From: an uncultured Collinsella sp.
GTDB lineage: Bacteria > Actinomycetota > Coriobacteriia > Coriobacteriales > Coriobacteriaceae
Assembly: GCA_959599635.1 (NCBI GenBank)
Contig: CAUGJN010000120.1
Coordinates: 1 to 5,917, forward strand
DNA: 5,917 bases
Direction of reading: 5' to 3'
The translations under genes and the position numbers were made by a program. Below, piece by piece: positions 1 through 5,277 of the stretch (positions are counted from its first letter, which is position 1; each line of letters starts with the position of its first letter). The notes beneath the pieces were generated by a model. The model worked only from the letters and a program-made list of their open reading frames with translations. It ran no database searches and was not told the DNA's origin.

Positions 1-313
1 ACAGCGTGTCCTGAAAGCCGAGCGAGATGGCGATGCCGCCGACGCCAAGAGCGGCAACGAGGGCGTTTGCGTTAATGCCAAAGCAGTTGTCGAGGATAAA
101 GCTGCCGCCGATCATCCAGATGACGGCGCGCGCGATGTTGATGAAGATGCTCGATGCGGGAAGCGGGTTGTCGTCTCGGTTGAGTAGGTGGCGCAGGGTC
201 TTGGATGCCACCTTGGCGGCGACGGCGGTGCCAAGGGCCAGGACGGCGGCCCAAATGATGTTGTGGACCCACCGTTGCGAAAAGAAATGAAGAATCGGCT
301 CAAACAATTCCAT
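1..313 (-). CDS. MscS-family mechanosensitive ion channel, N-terminal part (3' end outside window)
   Basis: The first 104 residues of a small-conductance mechanosensitive channel are present; the gene continues past base 1. MscS channels sit in the cytoplasmic membrane and open under tension to release solutes on hypo-osmotic shock. Seen directly: a short N-terminus, a hydrophobic segment at about residues 16-33, a second at 58-77, then residues 84-104 with ALGVGGIAISLGFQDTL. This Ala/Gly-rich helix ending in GFQDTL is the hallmark pore-lining third helix of the MscS core. Only two helices precede it, as in compact MscS proteins. The ATG at 313 is preceded by a strong AGGAGG (minus strand, within 322-329) at about 10 nt. 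The gene lies directly behind a terminator (363-388), so it should have its own promoter, but I found no convincing -10/-35 pair. The beta and C-terminal domains cannot be judged. Confidence 0.88.
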   Translation of the reverse strand, partial: MELFEPILHFFSQRWVHNIIWAAVLALGTAVAAKVASKTLRHLLNRDDNPLPASSIFINIARAVIWMIGGSFILDNCFGINANALVAALGVGGIAISLGFQDTL

Positions 314-362
314 GTAGGGGGAACCTCCTAAAGATACGTCCATCCATGATACCCACCAAAAG

Positions 363-388
363 GCCCGTCCGATCATGTTCGGACGGGC
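363..388 (-). terminator. Intrinsic terminator ahead of the mscS-like gene
   Basis: A perfect 10-bp inverted repeat (GCCCGTCCGA at 363-372, TCGGACGGGC at 379-388) with a 6-nt loop. On the minus strand the stem is followed after one C by TTTT (359-362 on plus read as A's), so it should end leftward transcription. It lies 56 nt beyond the stop of the sortase-signal remnant and about 355 nt beyond the stop of the 422-residue gene. It was probably the native terminator of the lost surface-protein gene and now serves the 422-residue gene. The U-run on the plus side is only two bases, so it is not a good bidirectional terminator. Confidence 0.8.
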
Positions 389-443
389 TTCTGCGCTCGG
401 TATAAGGTTCGAATAGTACGGGATGTAGGCCACGTGGCGTAAT

Positions 444-650
444 CTAGCGACGGCGCTTCCAGATGATGCCCAGAACGATGATGACGATGCCGCCGATGAG
501 GCACGCGCCGACCATGACAAGCGTGCGATCCCCCGTTGCGGCGAGCTTGCCGGCCGTCTTTTTGGTGGTGACCTGCGTGGTCGTGGTGGTCGACGTGTCC
601 GGCTTGGGCACGCGCGGGCGCGACCGGCGGCGTACGGCACAGATGCCCAC
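444..650 (-). pseudogene. 3' remnant of a sortase-anchored cell-wall surface protein
   Basis: The frame ending in TAG at 444-446 encodes, in order, a Pro/Lys/Thr-rich linker (VPKPDTSTTTTTQVTTKKTA), the motif LAATG followed by Asp (motif at 531-545), a hydrophobic helix of about 22 residues and a KRRR tail. This is a complete cell-wall sorting signal; LAxTG is the motif preferred by class E sortases of actinobacteria, a variant of LPxTG. The only available start is a GTG at 648-650 with no ribosome binding site, and no signal peptide is present, so an exported protein cannot be made from it. The sequence just upstream (Arg-rich, Cys-containing) does not look like a surface-protein linker, so the break probably lies around 600-740. 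The frame is open back to the stop of the 422-residue gene at 744. I infer a truncated gene; a small unexported protein is a less likely reading. Confidence 0.7.
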
Positions 651-743
651 AGGCGGAACGCACCCGCGCGGACGCGGGCATGGCGCGGAGGACCCGAGGT
701 TGGTAGCTTGGCCCGCTCGCGGCGGCGCAGGTTGGTGGGAGGG
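447..743. other. Region without an intact gene between the 422-residue gene and the mscS-like gene
   Basis: Together with 314-443, this makes about 430 nt with no complete gene. It holds the sorting-signal remnant in its left half. The right half (about 651-743) is very GC-rich and carries a short GC stem (CCCGCG at 663-668, CGCGGG at 673-678, 4-nt loop) without a U-run. No promoter, RNA gene or terminal inverted repeats of a transposon are visible. The likely junction between the foreign-looking 422-residue gene and the old surface-protein locus lies here. Confidence 0.5.
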
Positions 744-2012
744 CTACTCGGCCTTATCCTCACCCTTATCGACGTCTCCCGTGACGAAGAGACGGACTTG
801 GCCGTCCTCGATGACCACTGTGTCGGCCTGGTTGAAGGCAAAGTCGAGCTCGTCTAGCTCATCCTCGTAGTTTTCGGCAAGCTGGCGGACGGCGTTGCCC
901 GTGTCCAGCGAGTCCATGATGAGGGCCTTGTGCGTACGGTTGGCCTCCTTGGCCTTCTTACGCATCTCGACGGGGTTGAGGCGGGCTGTCTGCCTGCTCA
1001 CCTCGTGGAGCACTCCTATGATGACATTCGCGGCCTCGTAGCCCTCGTCCTTCGCGGCGTCCGCAAGCTTCAGCACGGGGCCGCCGAGCTTGGAGACCTT
1101 CTTGCCGAGCATACGGCGGTACTCCTCGCGGCGCTGGGCGTGCTCGCCCAGGCACTTCTCGACGATCTTCTTGTTCTTCTTGATGCGGGCTGCGGTGTAG
1201 TCGCTCTCGAAGCGCATACCGACCTGCTGGGCGATGAGCATGAGCTGGAACGCGAGGACCGCGCGACGCTCCTTCTCCTGGAGAAGGGTTATCTCGGAGG
1301 CGATCTCCTTCTCGTCCAGCTTTTTCTTTCTCGCGAGTGTCTCCGTGAGGTCCTGGATCTCGGAGAGCTGGTAGTTCCACGCTTCCTCGGCGGCGCGGGT
1401 GGCGTCCTCGATGACCTGGAGCCCGACGGTGAACTTGCCCTCCGTGGTGGCGGATTCCCCGAGGTTCAGGGAGAGCCGGTAGAGCGCGTCGTAGCCAGCC
1501 TTGAGCCTCGCATCACGCTGGCGCTCCATGACGCGCTGAATCTCCTCGATTCCCTCTTGCAGGCCTTCGAGCTTGTCGTTTATCTCGTTCATGTAGGCCA
1601 TGCCGACGGCCACCGCCGCGCTCTGGAGCGCGATGTTGGCGACGGCTTGGGGCTGTAGTCCCGCCTGCTTGATGCCGGCCATCTTGTTGAACTTGCCCGT
1701 CTCCTTGTTGAAGCTTGAGAGCAGGTTCCAGCCGTCGGACTGTCTCACGCAGAGGTCGGCCCATGTGACGCCTTCGGGGAACTTCACGACGGCGAGCCCG
1801 CGCGTGGCCGCCGCCTGGCCCCAGGTGGCGCCGAGCGGGACGAGCTGATCCACGGCGGCGGCCAAGCGTTCGCCGCTGCGCAGCGCGAGGGAGCGGGTGG
1901 ACGCCTCCTCGATTCGTGCGAGCTCGGTGGCGCCGAGGGGTGCAAGGGACTCTTCTGTCGGTCTGCCCTGTGGGTCCTCGCCGGTGCCGAATAGCCAGTC
2001 TCGCAATGACAT
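744..2012 (-). CDS. Helical coiled-coil protein of unknown function (422 aa)
   Basis: I do not recognise this protein. It starts at ATG 2012 behind GAGAGGAG (6-nt spacing) and ends with TAG at 744. Layout seen: residues 1-60 polar with LAPLGATELARIEEAS; 58-90 with a conserved-looking stretch around GATWGQAAATRGLAVVKFPE then GVTWADL; 121-141 a small-residue-rich, weakly hydrophobic helix (VANIALQSAAVAVGMAYM); 142-172 a charged heptad-like helix (INDKLEGLQEGIEEIQRVMERQ); 200-300 long charged helices with a more hydrophobic patch at 250-265 (AVLAFQLMLIAQQVG); 305-365 another basic helical part; 375-422 a strongly acidic tail. No signal peptide, no classical transmembrane helix, and no catalytic motif I can name. 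The pattern of an Ala-rich amphipathic helix leading into coiled coils would suit a membrane-associating or self-assembling scaffold. This is inference only. It has its own promoter and no partner gene in the window. Confidence 0.85.
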   Translation of the reverse strand: MSLRDWLFGTGEDPQGRPTEESLAPLGATELARIEEASTRSLALRSGERLAAAVDQLVPLGATWGQAAATRGLAVVKFPEGVTWADLCVRQSDGWNLLSSFNKETGKFNKMAGIKQAGLQPQAVANIALQSAAVAVGMAYMNEINDKLEGLQEGIEEIQRVMERQRDARLKAGYDALYRLSLNLGESATTEGKFTVGLQVIEDATRAAEEAWNYQLSEIQDLTETLARKKKLDEKEIASEITLLQEKERRAVLAFQLMLIAQQVGMRFESDYTAARIKKNKKIVEKCLGEHAQRREEYRRMLGKKVSKLGGPVLKLADAAKDEGYEAANVIIGVLHEVSRQTARLNPVEMRKKAKEANRTHKALIMDSLDTGNAVRQLAENYEDELDELDFAFNQADTVVIEDGQVRLFVTGDVDKGEDKAE

Positions 2013-2042
2013 GTGCCGCTCCTCTCCCGCATGTTTTTGCTG

Positions 2043-2071
2043 ATTATATAACGATGGTGGCTGGGCGCGAA
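2043..2071 (-). promoter_or_regulatory. Putative promoter of the 422-residue gene
   Basis: On the minus strand a perfect TATAAT lies at 2043-2048, with TTCGCG at 2066-2071 (3 of 6 against TTGACA) at 17-nt spacing. Transcription would start near 2036, giving a short leader of about 24 nt that includes the ribosome binding site. The strong -10 and weak -35 suggest either modest activity or help from an activator binding upstream, where a repeat and palindrome lie (2099-2118). Confidence 0.5.
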
Positions 2072-2098
2072 TGGGGCGCCTCGCGGTTGAGCCTGGTT

Positions 2099-2118
2099 GA
2101 ATATCGGAATATCGATAT
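2099..2118. repeat. Tandem GAATATCG repeat running into the palindrome ATATCGATAT
   Basis: GAATATCG occurs twice head to tail (2099-2106, 2107-2114), and the second copy runs into the perfect 10-bp palindrome ATATCGATAT (2109-2118). The AT-rich block stands out against its GC-rich surroundings. It lies about 28-47 bp upstream of the predicted -35 of the 422-residue gene, a position suited to an activator or repressor site. The function is inferred from position only. Confidence 0.45.
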
Positions 2119-2126
2119 GATATGCG

Positions 2127-2167
2127 AAAACCACCACAAAGGTGCCTGACCCCTTTGCGGCGGTTTT
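2127..2167 (-). terminator. Second stem-loop of a tandem terminator pair behind the ABC operon
   Basis: Arms at 2127-2142 and 2152-2167 form a 16-bp stem around a 9-nt loop. Two positions are A·C mismatches in plus-strand RNA but G·U wobbles in minus-strand RNA, so only the leftward transcript folds into an unbroken stem. The minus strand ends in GGTTTT, a short U-run. This fits a back-up terminator for the ABC operon, insulating the 422-residue gene. Its loop side carries AAAGGGGTCAGG, closely resembling the neighbouring hairpin. Confidence 0.6.
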
Positions 2168-2182
2168 GACGTTTATGCAGAT

Positions 2183-2223
2183 AAAACCTGCCAAAATAAA
2201 CCTGTCCCTTTTTGGCAGGTTTT
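2183..2223 (-). terminator. Intrinsic terminator of the ABC transporter operon
   Basis: A perfect 14-bp inverted repeat (2183-2196 and 2210-2223; core CCTGCC/GGCAGG flanked by A and T runs) with a 13-nt loop. On the minus strand it ends GGCAGGTTTT, the form of an intrinsic terminator. The stem begins inside the stop codon of the ATPase gene (2222-2224), so the coding end and the terminator overlap. Confidence 0.75.
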
Positions 2224-3016
2224 AGCTCAACAGCATGCGGTCGTTGGCAAGCTCGCCGCCCGAGACCTCCTCGAACTTCTGCAGTAGGTCGGCGACGGTG
2301 AGCGACTTTTTCTCATCGCCCGCCACGTCGTAGATCACGTGGCCCTCGTGCATCATGATCAGACGATTGCCCAGACGGATGGCGTCGTTCATGTTGTGCG
2401 TGACCATGAGCGTGGTCAGGTGGTTCTCGTCGACAATCTCCTCGGTCAGGTTGAGCACCTTCGATGCCGTCTTGGGGTCGAGTGCCGCGGTGTGCTCGTC
2501 GAGCAGCAGTAGGCGCGGCTTGGTGAGCGTGGCCATCAGCAGGGTGAGTGCCTGGCGCTGGCCGCCCGAGAGCAGGCCGACCTTAGCGTTGAGGCGTGTA
2601 TCCAGACCAAGGTCCAGACGCTTGAGCAGCTCAACGTACTCGTCCTTCTCGGCCTTGGTGACGCCCCACGAAAGGCCGCGACGCTGGCCGCGGCGCTTGG
2701 CGAGGGCCAGGTTCTCGGCGATCTGCATGTCGGCAGCGGTGCCGCGCATGGGGTCCTGGAACACGCGGCCAAGGTACTTGGCGCGCTGCGACTCGCTCAG
2801 ACGCGAGATATCGGTGCCGTCGAGCTCGATAACGCCCGAATCGAGCGGATATACGCCGGCGATCATGTTGAGCAGCGTGGACTTGCCGGCACCGTTGCCG
2901 CCAATCACGGTTACAAAGTCGCCGTCGTTAAGGGTGAGGTCGACGCCGGTAAGGGCGCGCTTCTCGGTGACGGTGCCCTTGTTAAAGGTCTTTTTGACGT
3001 GCGAGAGCTTAAGCAT
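2222..3016 (-). CDS. ABC transporter ATP-binding protein, TrpXYZ-like importer (264 aa)
   Basis: This cytoplasmic ATPase powers the importer formed with the permease just upstream. Motifs seen from the chosen start: Walker A GGNGAGKST (39-47), Q-loop VFQDPM with Gln87, signature LSGGQ (149-153), Walker B LLLLDE (169-174) with an unusual His after the Glu (DEHTAALDP), D-loop ALDP (178-181) and switch His207 (VTHNM). All key residues are intact. The overall style (MLKLSHVKKTFNKGT start, DEHTAALDP) matches ATPases that accompany ABC_sub_bind lipoproteins (COG1101 type). I choose ATG 3016: GGGGAG lies 9 nt upstream, and the product begins where the family does. The ATG at 3025 sits on that ribosome binding site, and a start at 3088 would add residues encoded inside the permease gene. 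It overlaps the permease stop by 8 nt, suggesting translational coupling. Confidence 0.93.
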   Translation of the reverse strand: MLKLSHVKKTFNKGTVTEKRALTGVDLTLNDGDFVTVIGGNGAGKSTLLNMIAGVYPLDSGVIELDGTDISRLSESQRAKYLGRVFQDPMRGTAADMQIAENLALAKRRGQRRGLSWGVTKAEKDEYVELLKRLDLGLDTRLNAKVGLLSGGQRQALTLLMATLTKPRLLLLDEHTAALDPKTASKVLNLTEEIVDENHLTTLMVTHNMNDAIRLGNRLIMMHEGHVIYDVAGDEKKSLTVADLLQKFEEVSGGELANDRMLLS

Positions 3017-3932
3017 CTGCCTCATCTCCCCTCGTGTAGGAGCTGCGGAGCTTGTAGCGCTCCCAAACCACAGGTACGCACAGGGCAACGGCGACGATCA
3101 CGGCGGAGAGCAGCTTCATGTCGTTGGCGTCCATGCCCAGTTGCAGCACGATGGCGCGGATAAGGAAGTACACCACGGAGCCAAAGACAGCGGAGGCCAG
3201 ACGGACGCTAAACTGCGTGAGTCCGCCGGGCAGCAGGCGGCCGAGCACCTCGCCGATGACGATGGCGGCAAGGCCGATGACGATGGCGCCGGTGCCCATA
3301 CCAATGTCGGCATACTTTTGGCTCTGGCAGATAAGCGCGCCAGAGAGGCCGATGAGGGCGTTGGAGAGCACGAGGGCGATCATCTTGGTGGAGTTGGTGT
3401 TGACGCCCAGGGCGCGGATCATGTACTCGTTGTTGCCGGTGGCGCGCAGTGCGGAGCCGATCTCGGTGCCAAAGAACCAGTACAGGATGGCGACGATGGC
3501 CACGGCCAGCACGATGCCCAAGATAATGGCAACGGTGGACTGCGGCAGGCCGGTCATATTGCTGACGGACGAGAAGATGGTGCCCTTGGCGAGGATGGGC
3601 GTGTTGGACTTGCCCATGATGCGCAGGTTGATGGACCACAGGCTGATCTGCGTTAGGATTCCGGCAAGGATCGCGGGGATCTCAAAGACGGTGGTCAGAA
3701 TGCCCGTGACGGCACCCGCGACGGCACCGGCACACATGCCGGCAAGCACGGCGAGCAGCGGGTCGACGTTATTGTTGACGATGAGTACGGCGCAGACACA
3801 GCCGCCGAGGGCAAAGCTGCCGTCGCAGGTCATATCGGGGATGTCGAGCAAGCGGAACGTGATAAACACGCCAAGCACCATAATGCCCCAGAGGACGCCC
3901 TGCGAAATGGCGCCCTGCAATGCAATGAGCAT
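3009..3932 (-). CDS. ABC transporter permease, BPD_transp_2 family (307 aa)
   Basis: This integral membrane subunit forms the translocation path of the importer. It shows about eight or nine hydrophobic segments (roughly 5-25, 37-53, 58-82, 86-103, 133-154, 184-202, 212-234, 243-265, 272-290). The early DIPDMTCDGSFALGG (30-44) and the cytoplasmic loop GTEIGSALRATGNNEYMIRALGVN (155-178) are typical of the branched-chain-amino-acid/ribose-type permease family and of its TrpY-like branch (COG4120 type). The loop corresponds to the segment that contacts the ATPase. Start ATG 3932 has an ideal AGGAGG (3941-3946) at 8 nt. Length is normal for the family. One permease gene is present, so the transporter probably works as a homodimer of this subunit. 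It follows the binding-protein gene after a 204-nt gap and overlaps the ATPase gene. Confidence 0.93.
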   Translation of the reverse strand: MLIALQGAISQGVLWGIMVLGVFITFRLLDIPDMTCDGSFALGGCVCAVLIVNNNVDPLLAVLAGMCAGAVAGAVTGILTTVFEIPAILAGILTQISLWSINLRIMGKSNTPILAKGTIFSSVSNMTGLPQSTVAIILGIVLAVAIVAILYWFFGTEIGSALRATGNNEYMIRALGVNTNSTKMIALVLSNALIGLSGALICQSQKYADIGMGTGAIVIGLAAIVIGEVLGRLLPGGLTQFSVRLASAVFGSVVYFLIRAIVLQLGMDANDMKLLSAVIVAVALCVPVVWERYKLRSSYTRGDEADA

Positions 3933-4007
3933 GCTTCATACCTCCTAGGATAGGGTGGACACGTGAGTCACCATGATAGCGGTAACAATGCATGAAAGAG
4001 CTGCGGC

Positions 4008-4027
4008 CGGATGTTTTGTCTCATCCG
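4008..4027 (-). other. Small stem-loop in the gap between binding protein and permease
   Basis: CGGATG (4008-4013) and CATCCG (4022-4027) form a 6-bp stem with an 8-nt loop, just downstream (minus strand) of the stronger hairpin at 4037-4065. No U-run follows. Alone it is weak evidence; next to the larger hairpin it may add to mRNA structure in this gap. Confidence 0.3.
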
Positions 4028-4036
4028 TAACAAGCA

Positions 4037-4065
4037 GGGCGAACGCCGGTCTTTGGCGTTCGCCC
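4037..4065 (-). promoter_or_regulatory. Strong intercistronic hairpin between binding protein and permease genes
   Basis: A perfect 11-bp inverted repeat (GGGCGAACGCC at 4037-4047, GGCGTTCGCCC at 4055-4065) with a 7-nt loop. On the minus strand it is followed by TGCTTGTTACGG, which is not a proper U-run, so it is not a classical terminator. In importer operons such hairpins commonly protect the upstream mRNA or cause partial termination, giving more binding protein than membrane subunits. I infer that role here from the position and from the absence of a good promoter for the permease in the 204-nt gap. Confidence 0.6.
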
Positions 4066-4136
4066 CTGTGGCTCAGATATTGAATAACACGGCAACGGCG
4101 CAGGTGCGTGCCCTAGCTGCGCTACCGCGCATGGCG

Positions 4137-5117
4137 CTACTCGTCCAGAGCGGAAAGGTCGATGCCCAGAGCCTCGGCCATCTCATCGTTCTTGACGACG
4201 ACCAGGTCCTTGCTCGAGAGGTGCTTGATCGGCATATCCTCGGGCTTGGCCTCGCCCTTCAAAATCTTGACGGCCATCTCGCCCGCGGCGTAGCCCAGGT
4301 CCTCGTAGTTAATGGAGAGGGTGAACAGGCCGCCGGCCATGCACATGCCCTCCTCGCCGGTCACGAAGGGAAGCTTGTTCTCCTTGCAGATCTGGCCCAC
4401 CTGCGAGGCACCCGCGGCGATGGTGTTATCGGTGGGGGAGTACAGCGCGTCGACCTTGCCCACGGCGGACTCGACGACGGACTGGATCTCGTTGGAGCTC
4501 GAGACGGTGAAGTCGGTGTACTCCAGACCCAGCTTGTCGAGTTCCTTCTTGGCGGCCTTGATTTGGACGTCGGAGTTGGACTCGGCGGTGCAGTAGAGCA
4601 GACCGACCTTCTTTACGTCGGGCAGAACCTTCTGCATCATCTCGAGCTGCTCGGCGACCGGGGTGAGGTCGGAGGCGCCAGTGACGTTGGTGCCGGGCTT
4701 TTCGTTGTCCTGGACCAGGCCCGAGGCGGCGTAGTCGGTGATGGCGCAACCCACGATGGGGATATCGGCGGTGGCGCCGGCGGCGGCCTGCGCGGCGGGC
4801 GTAGCGATGGCGTAGATCAGGTCGACGCCATCGCCCACGAACTTGTCGGCGATGGACTTACACGTGGACTGGTCGTTCTGGGCGTTCTTCTGATCGATCT
4901 TGACCTTGAGACCGCTCTTCTTGATGGCCTTGACAAAGCCGTCGTTGGCGGCGTCGAGTGCGGAGTGCTCAGTGAGCTGCAGAACGCCGACGGTGTAGTC
5001 GGAACCGGCGGCAGCAGAGCCGGAACCAGAGTTGCCGCCGCATCCGGCGAGCGGAGCGAGCGCGAGCAGGCCAGCAGAGACCAGAAGGCTCCTGCGGCTG
5101 ATGGTGATGTCCTTCAT
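4137..5117 (-). CDS. ABC transporter substrate-binding lipoprotein, ABC_sub_bind family (326 aa)
   Basis: This extracytoplasmic lipoprotein captures the substrate for the permease/ATPase downstream. The signal peptide has SRRSLL (7-12), a hydrophobic core and lipobox LAGC (23-26; Cys26 would be lipidated), then a Gly/Ser linker to about residue 39. The mature part has the hallmarks of the ABC_sub_bind family (COG2984 type): YTVGVLQLTEHSALDAANDGF (41-61), an N-rich stretch NAQNDQSTC (78-86), DLIYAIATPAAQAAA (99-113), NVTGASDL (144-151), KKVGLLYCTAESNS (169-182) and YSPTDNTIAAG (226-236). Known members bind tryptophan or tyrosine; others are unassigned, so I call no substrate. Start ATG 5117 has GGGGG at 7 nt; a longer frame from 5165 would add 16 residues before the signal peptide and is rejected. 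First gene of the operon. Confidence 0.93.
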   Translation of the reverse strand: MKDITISRRSLLVSAGLLALAPLAGCGGNSGSGSAAAGSDYTVGVLQLTEHSALDAANDGFVKAIKKSGLKVKIDQKNAQNDQSTCKSIADKFVGDGVDLIYAIATPAAQAAAGATADIPIVGCAITDYAASGLVQDNEKPGTNVTGASDLTPVAEQLEMMQKVLPDVKKVGLLYCTAESNSDVQIKAAKKELDKLGLEYTDFTVSSSNEIQSVVESAVGKVDALYSPTDNTIAAGASQVGQICKENKLPFVTGEEGMCMAGGLFTLSINYEDLGYAAGEMAVKILKGEAKPEDMPIKHLSSKDLVVVKNDEMAEALGIDLSALDE

Positions 5118-5149
5118 ATCGTTACCCCCAGTATAGAAATGGCTGGAAA

Positions 5150-5175
5150 CACTGCACTCAAACAAAGTGCAAGTG
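5150..5175 (-). promoter_or_regulatory. Stem-loop at the predicted 5' end of the ABC operon mRNA
   Basis: CACTGCACT (5150-5158) and AGTGCAAGTG (5166-5175) pair through 9 bp with one bulged base and a 7-nt loop. From the proposed -10 at 5181-5186, transcription would begin near 5172-5175, so the hairpin would form right at the mRNA 5' end, or the dyad may be a protein-binding operator over the start site. It is too short for a T-box or known riboswitch. Confidence 0.4.
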
Positions 5176-5180
5176 GAACT

Positions 5181-5208
5181 ATAGTAGCGCGGATGTCCAT
5201 TTTTACAA
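5181..5208 (-). promoter_or_regulatory. Putative promoter of the ABC importer operon
   Basis: On the minus strand TTGTAA (5203-5208) and TACTAT (5181-5186) each match 4 of 6 consensus bases at 16-nt spacing; an overlapping TATAGT at 5178-5183 is an alternative -10 (5 of 6, but 19-nt spacing). The region is AT-rich relative to its surroundings and lies about 65 nt upstream of the start codon. An A-run (5221-5226 on plus read as T's) lies about 13 bp upstream of the -35 and could act as an UP-like element. Confidence 0.45.
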
Positions 5209-5209
5209 T

Positions 5210-5222
5210 AACCTGGCAGGTT
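5210..5222. promoter_or_regulatory. Near-palindrome next to the -35 of the ABC operon promoter
   Basis: AACCTG-G-CAGGTT is a 13-bp dyad immediately upstream of the proposed -35 (5203-5208). As an RNA hairpin the loop would be too tight, and on the leftward strand no U-run follows, so a DNA operator is the better reading than a terminator. Eleven bases (TGGCAGGTTTT, 5214-5224) also occur at 2213-2223 in the terminator at the other end of the operon. Confidence 0.35.
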
Positions 5223-5277
5223 TTTTAATACAGAACCGGATGGGCGGTACGGGTAGTCGAATGGACGGCGGAGGTTC

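Noticed and set aside
331..359. Possible -10/-35 pair (TATCTT, TTGGTG) for the mscS-like gene
   Set aside because: Poor match to consensus, and transcription would start inside the ribosome binding site.
429..438. Perfect palindrome GCCACGTGGC
   Set aside because: Ten-base palindromes are expected by chance at low frequency in GC-rich DNA, and it sits between a remnant stop and a terminator with no promoter nearby.
663..678. GC hairpin CCCGCG/CGCGGG as a terminator of the 422-residue gene
   Set aside because: Only 6 bp with no following U-run; may be chance in very GC-rich sequence. The terminator at 363-388 is far better.
930..1658. Plus-strand open frame (242 codons) opposite the 422-residue gene
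   Set aside because: Leu/Asp/Glu-rich antisense shadow. The minus-strand frame has a good ribosome binding site, promoter and non-random helical pattern.
3017..3088. Upstream starts (3025, 3088) for the ATPase gene
   Set aside because: They would add residues encoded within the permease gene that match nothing in the family; the ribosome binding site GGGGAG is spaced correctly only for the ATG at 3016.
2355..3656. Long plus-strand open frame (433 codons) opposite the ATPase and permease genes
   Set aside because: It crosses two real genes on the other strand and gives a Ser/Arg- then Asp/Gly/His-rich sequence with no domain; shadow of GC-rich codon bias.
5118..5165. Longer start (5165) for the binding protein
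   Set aside because: It would put 16 extra residues before a well-formed lipoprotein signal peptide and lacks the GGGGG site that fits the ATG at 5117.
4011..5228. Long plus-strand open frame (405 codons) opposite the binding-protein gene
   Set aside because: It is antisense to a clear lipoprotein gene with intact family motifs; its product is low-complexity Leu/Gly/Val/Asp, typical of a shadow frame in GC-rich DNA, and there is no ribosome binding site of note.
5118..5228. T-box or riboswitch leader for the importer
   Set aside because: The stretch between promoter and start codon is only about 55 nt and has no T-box core motif or terminator/antiterminator pair.
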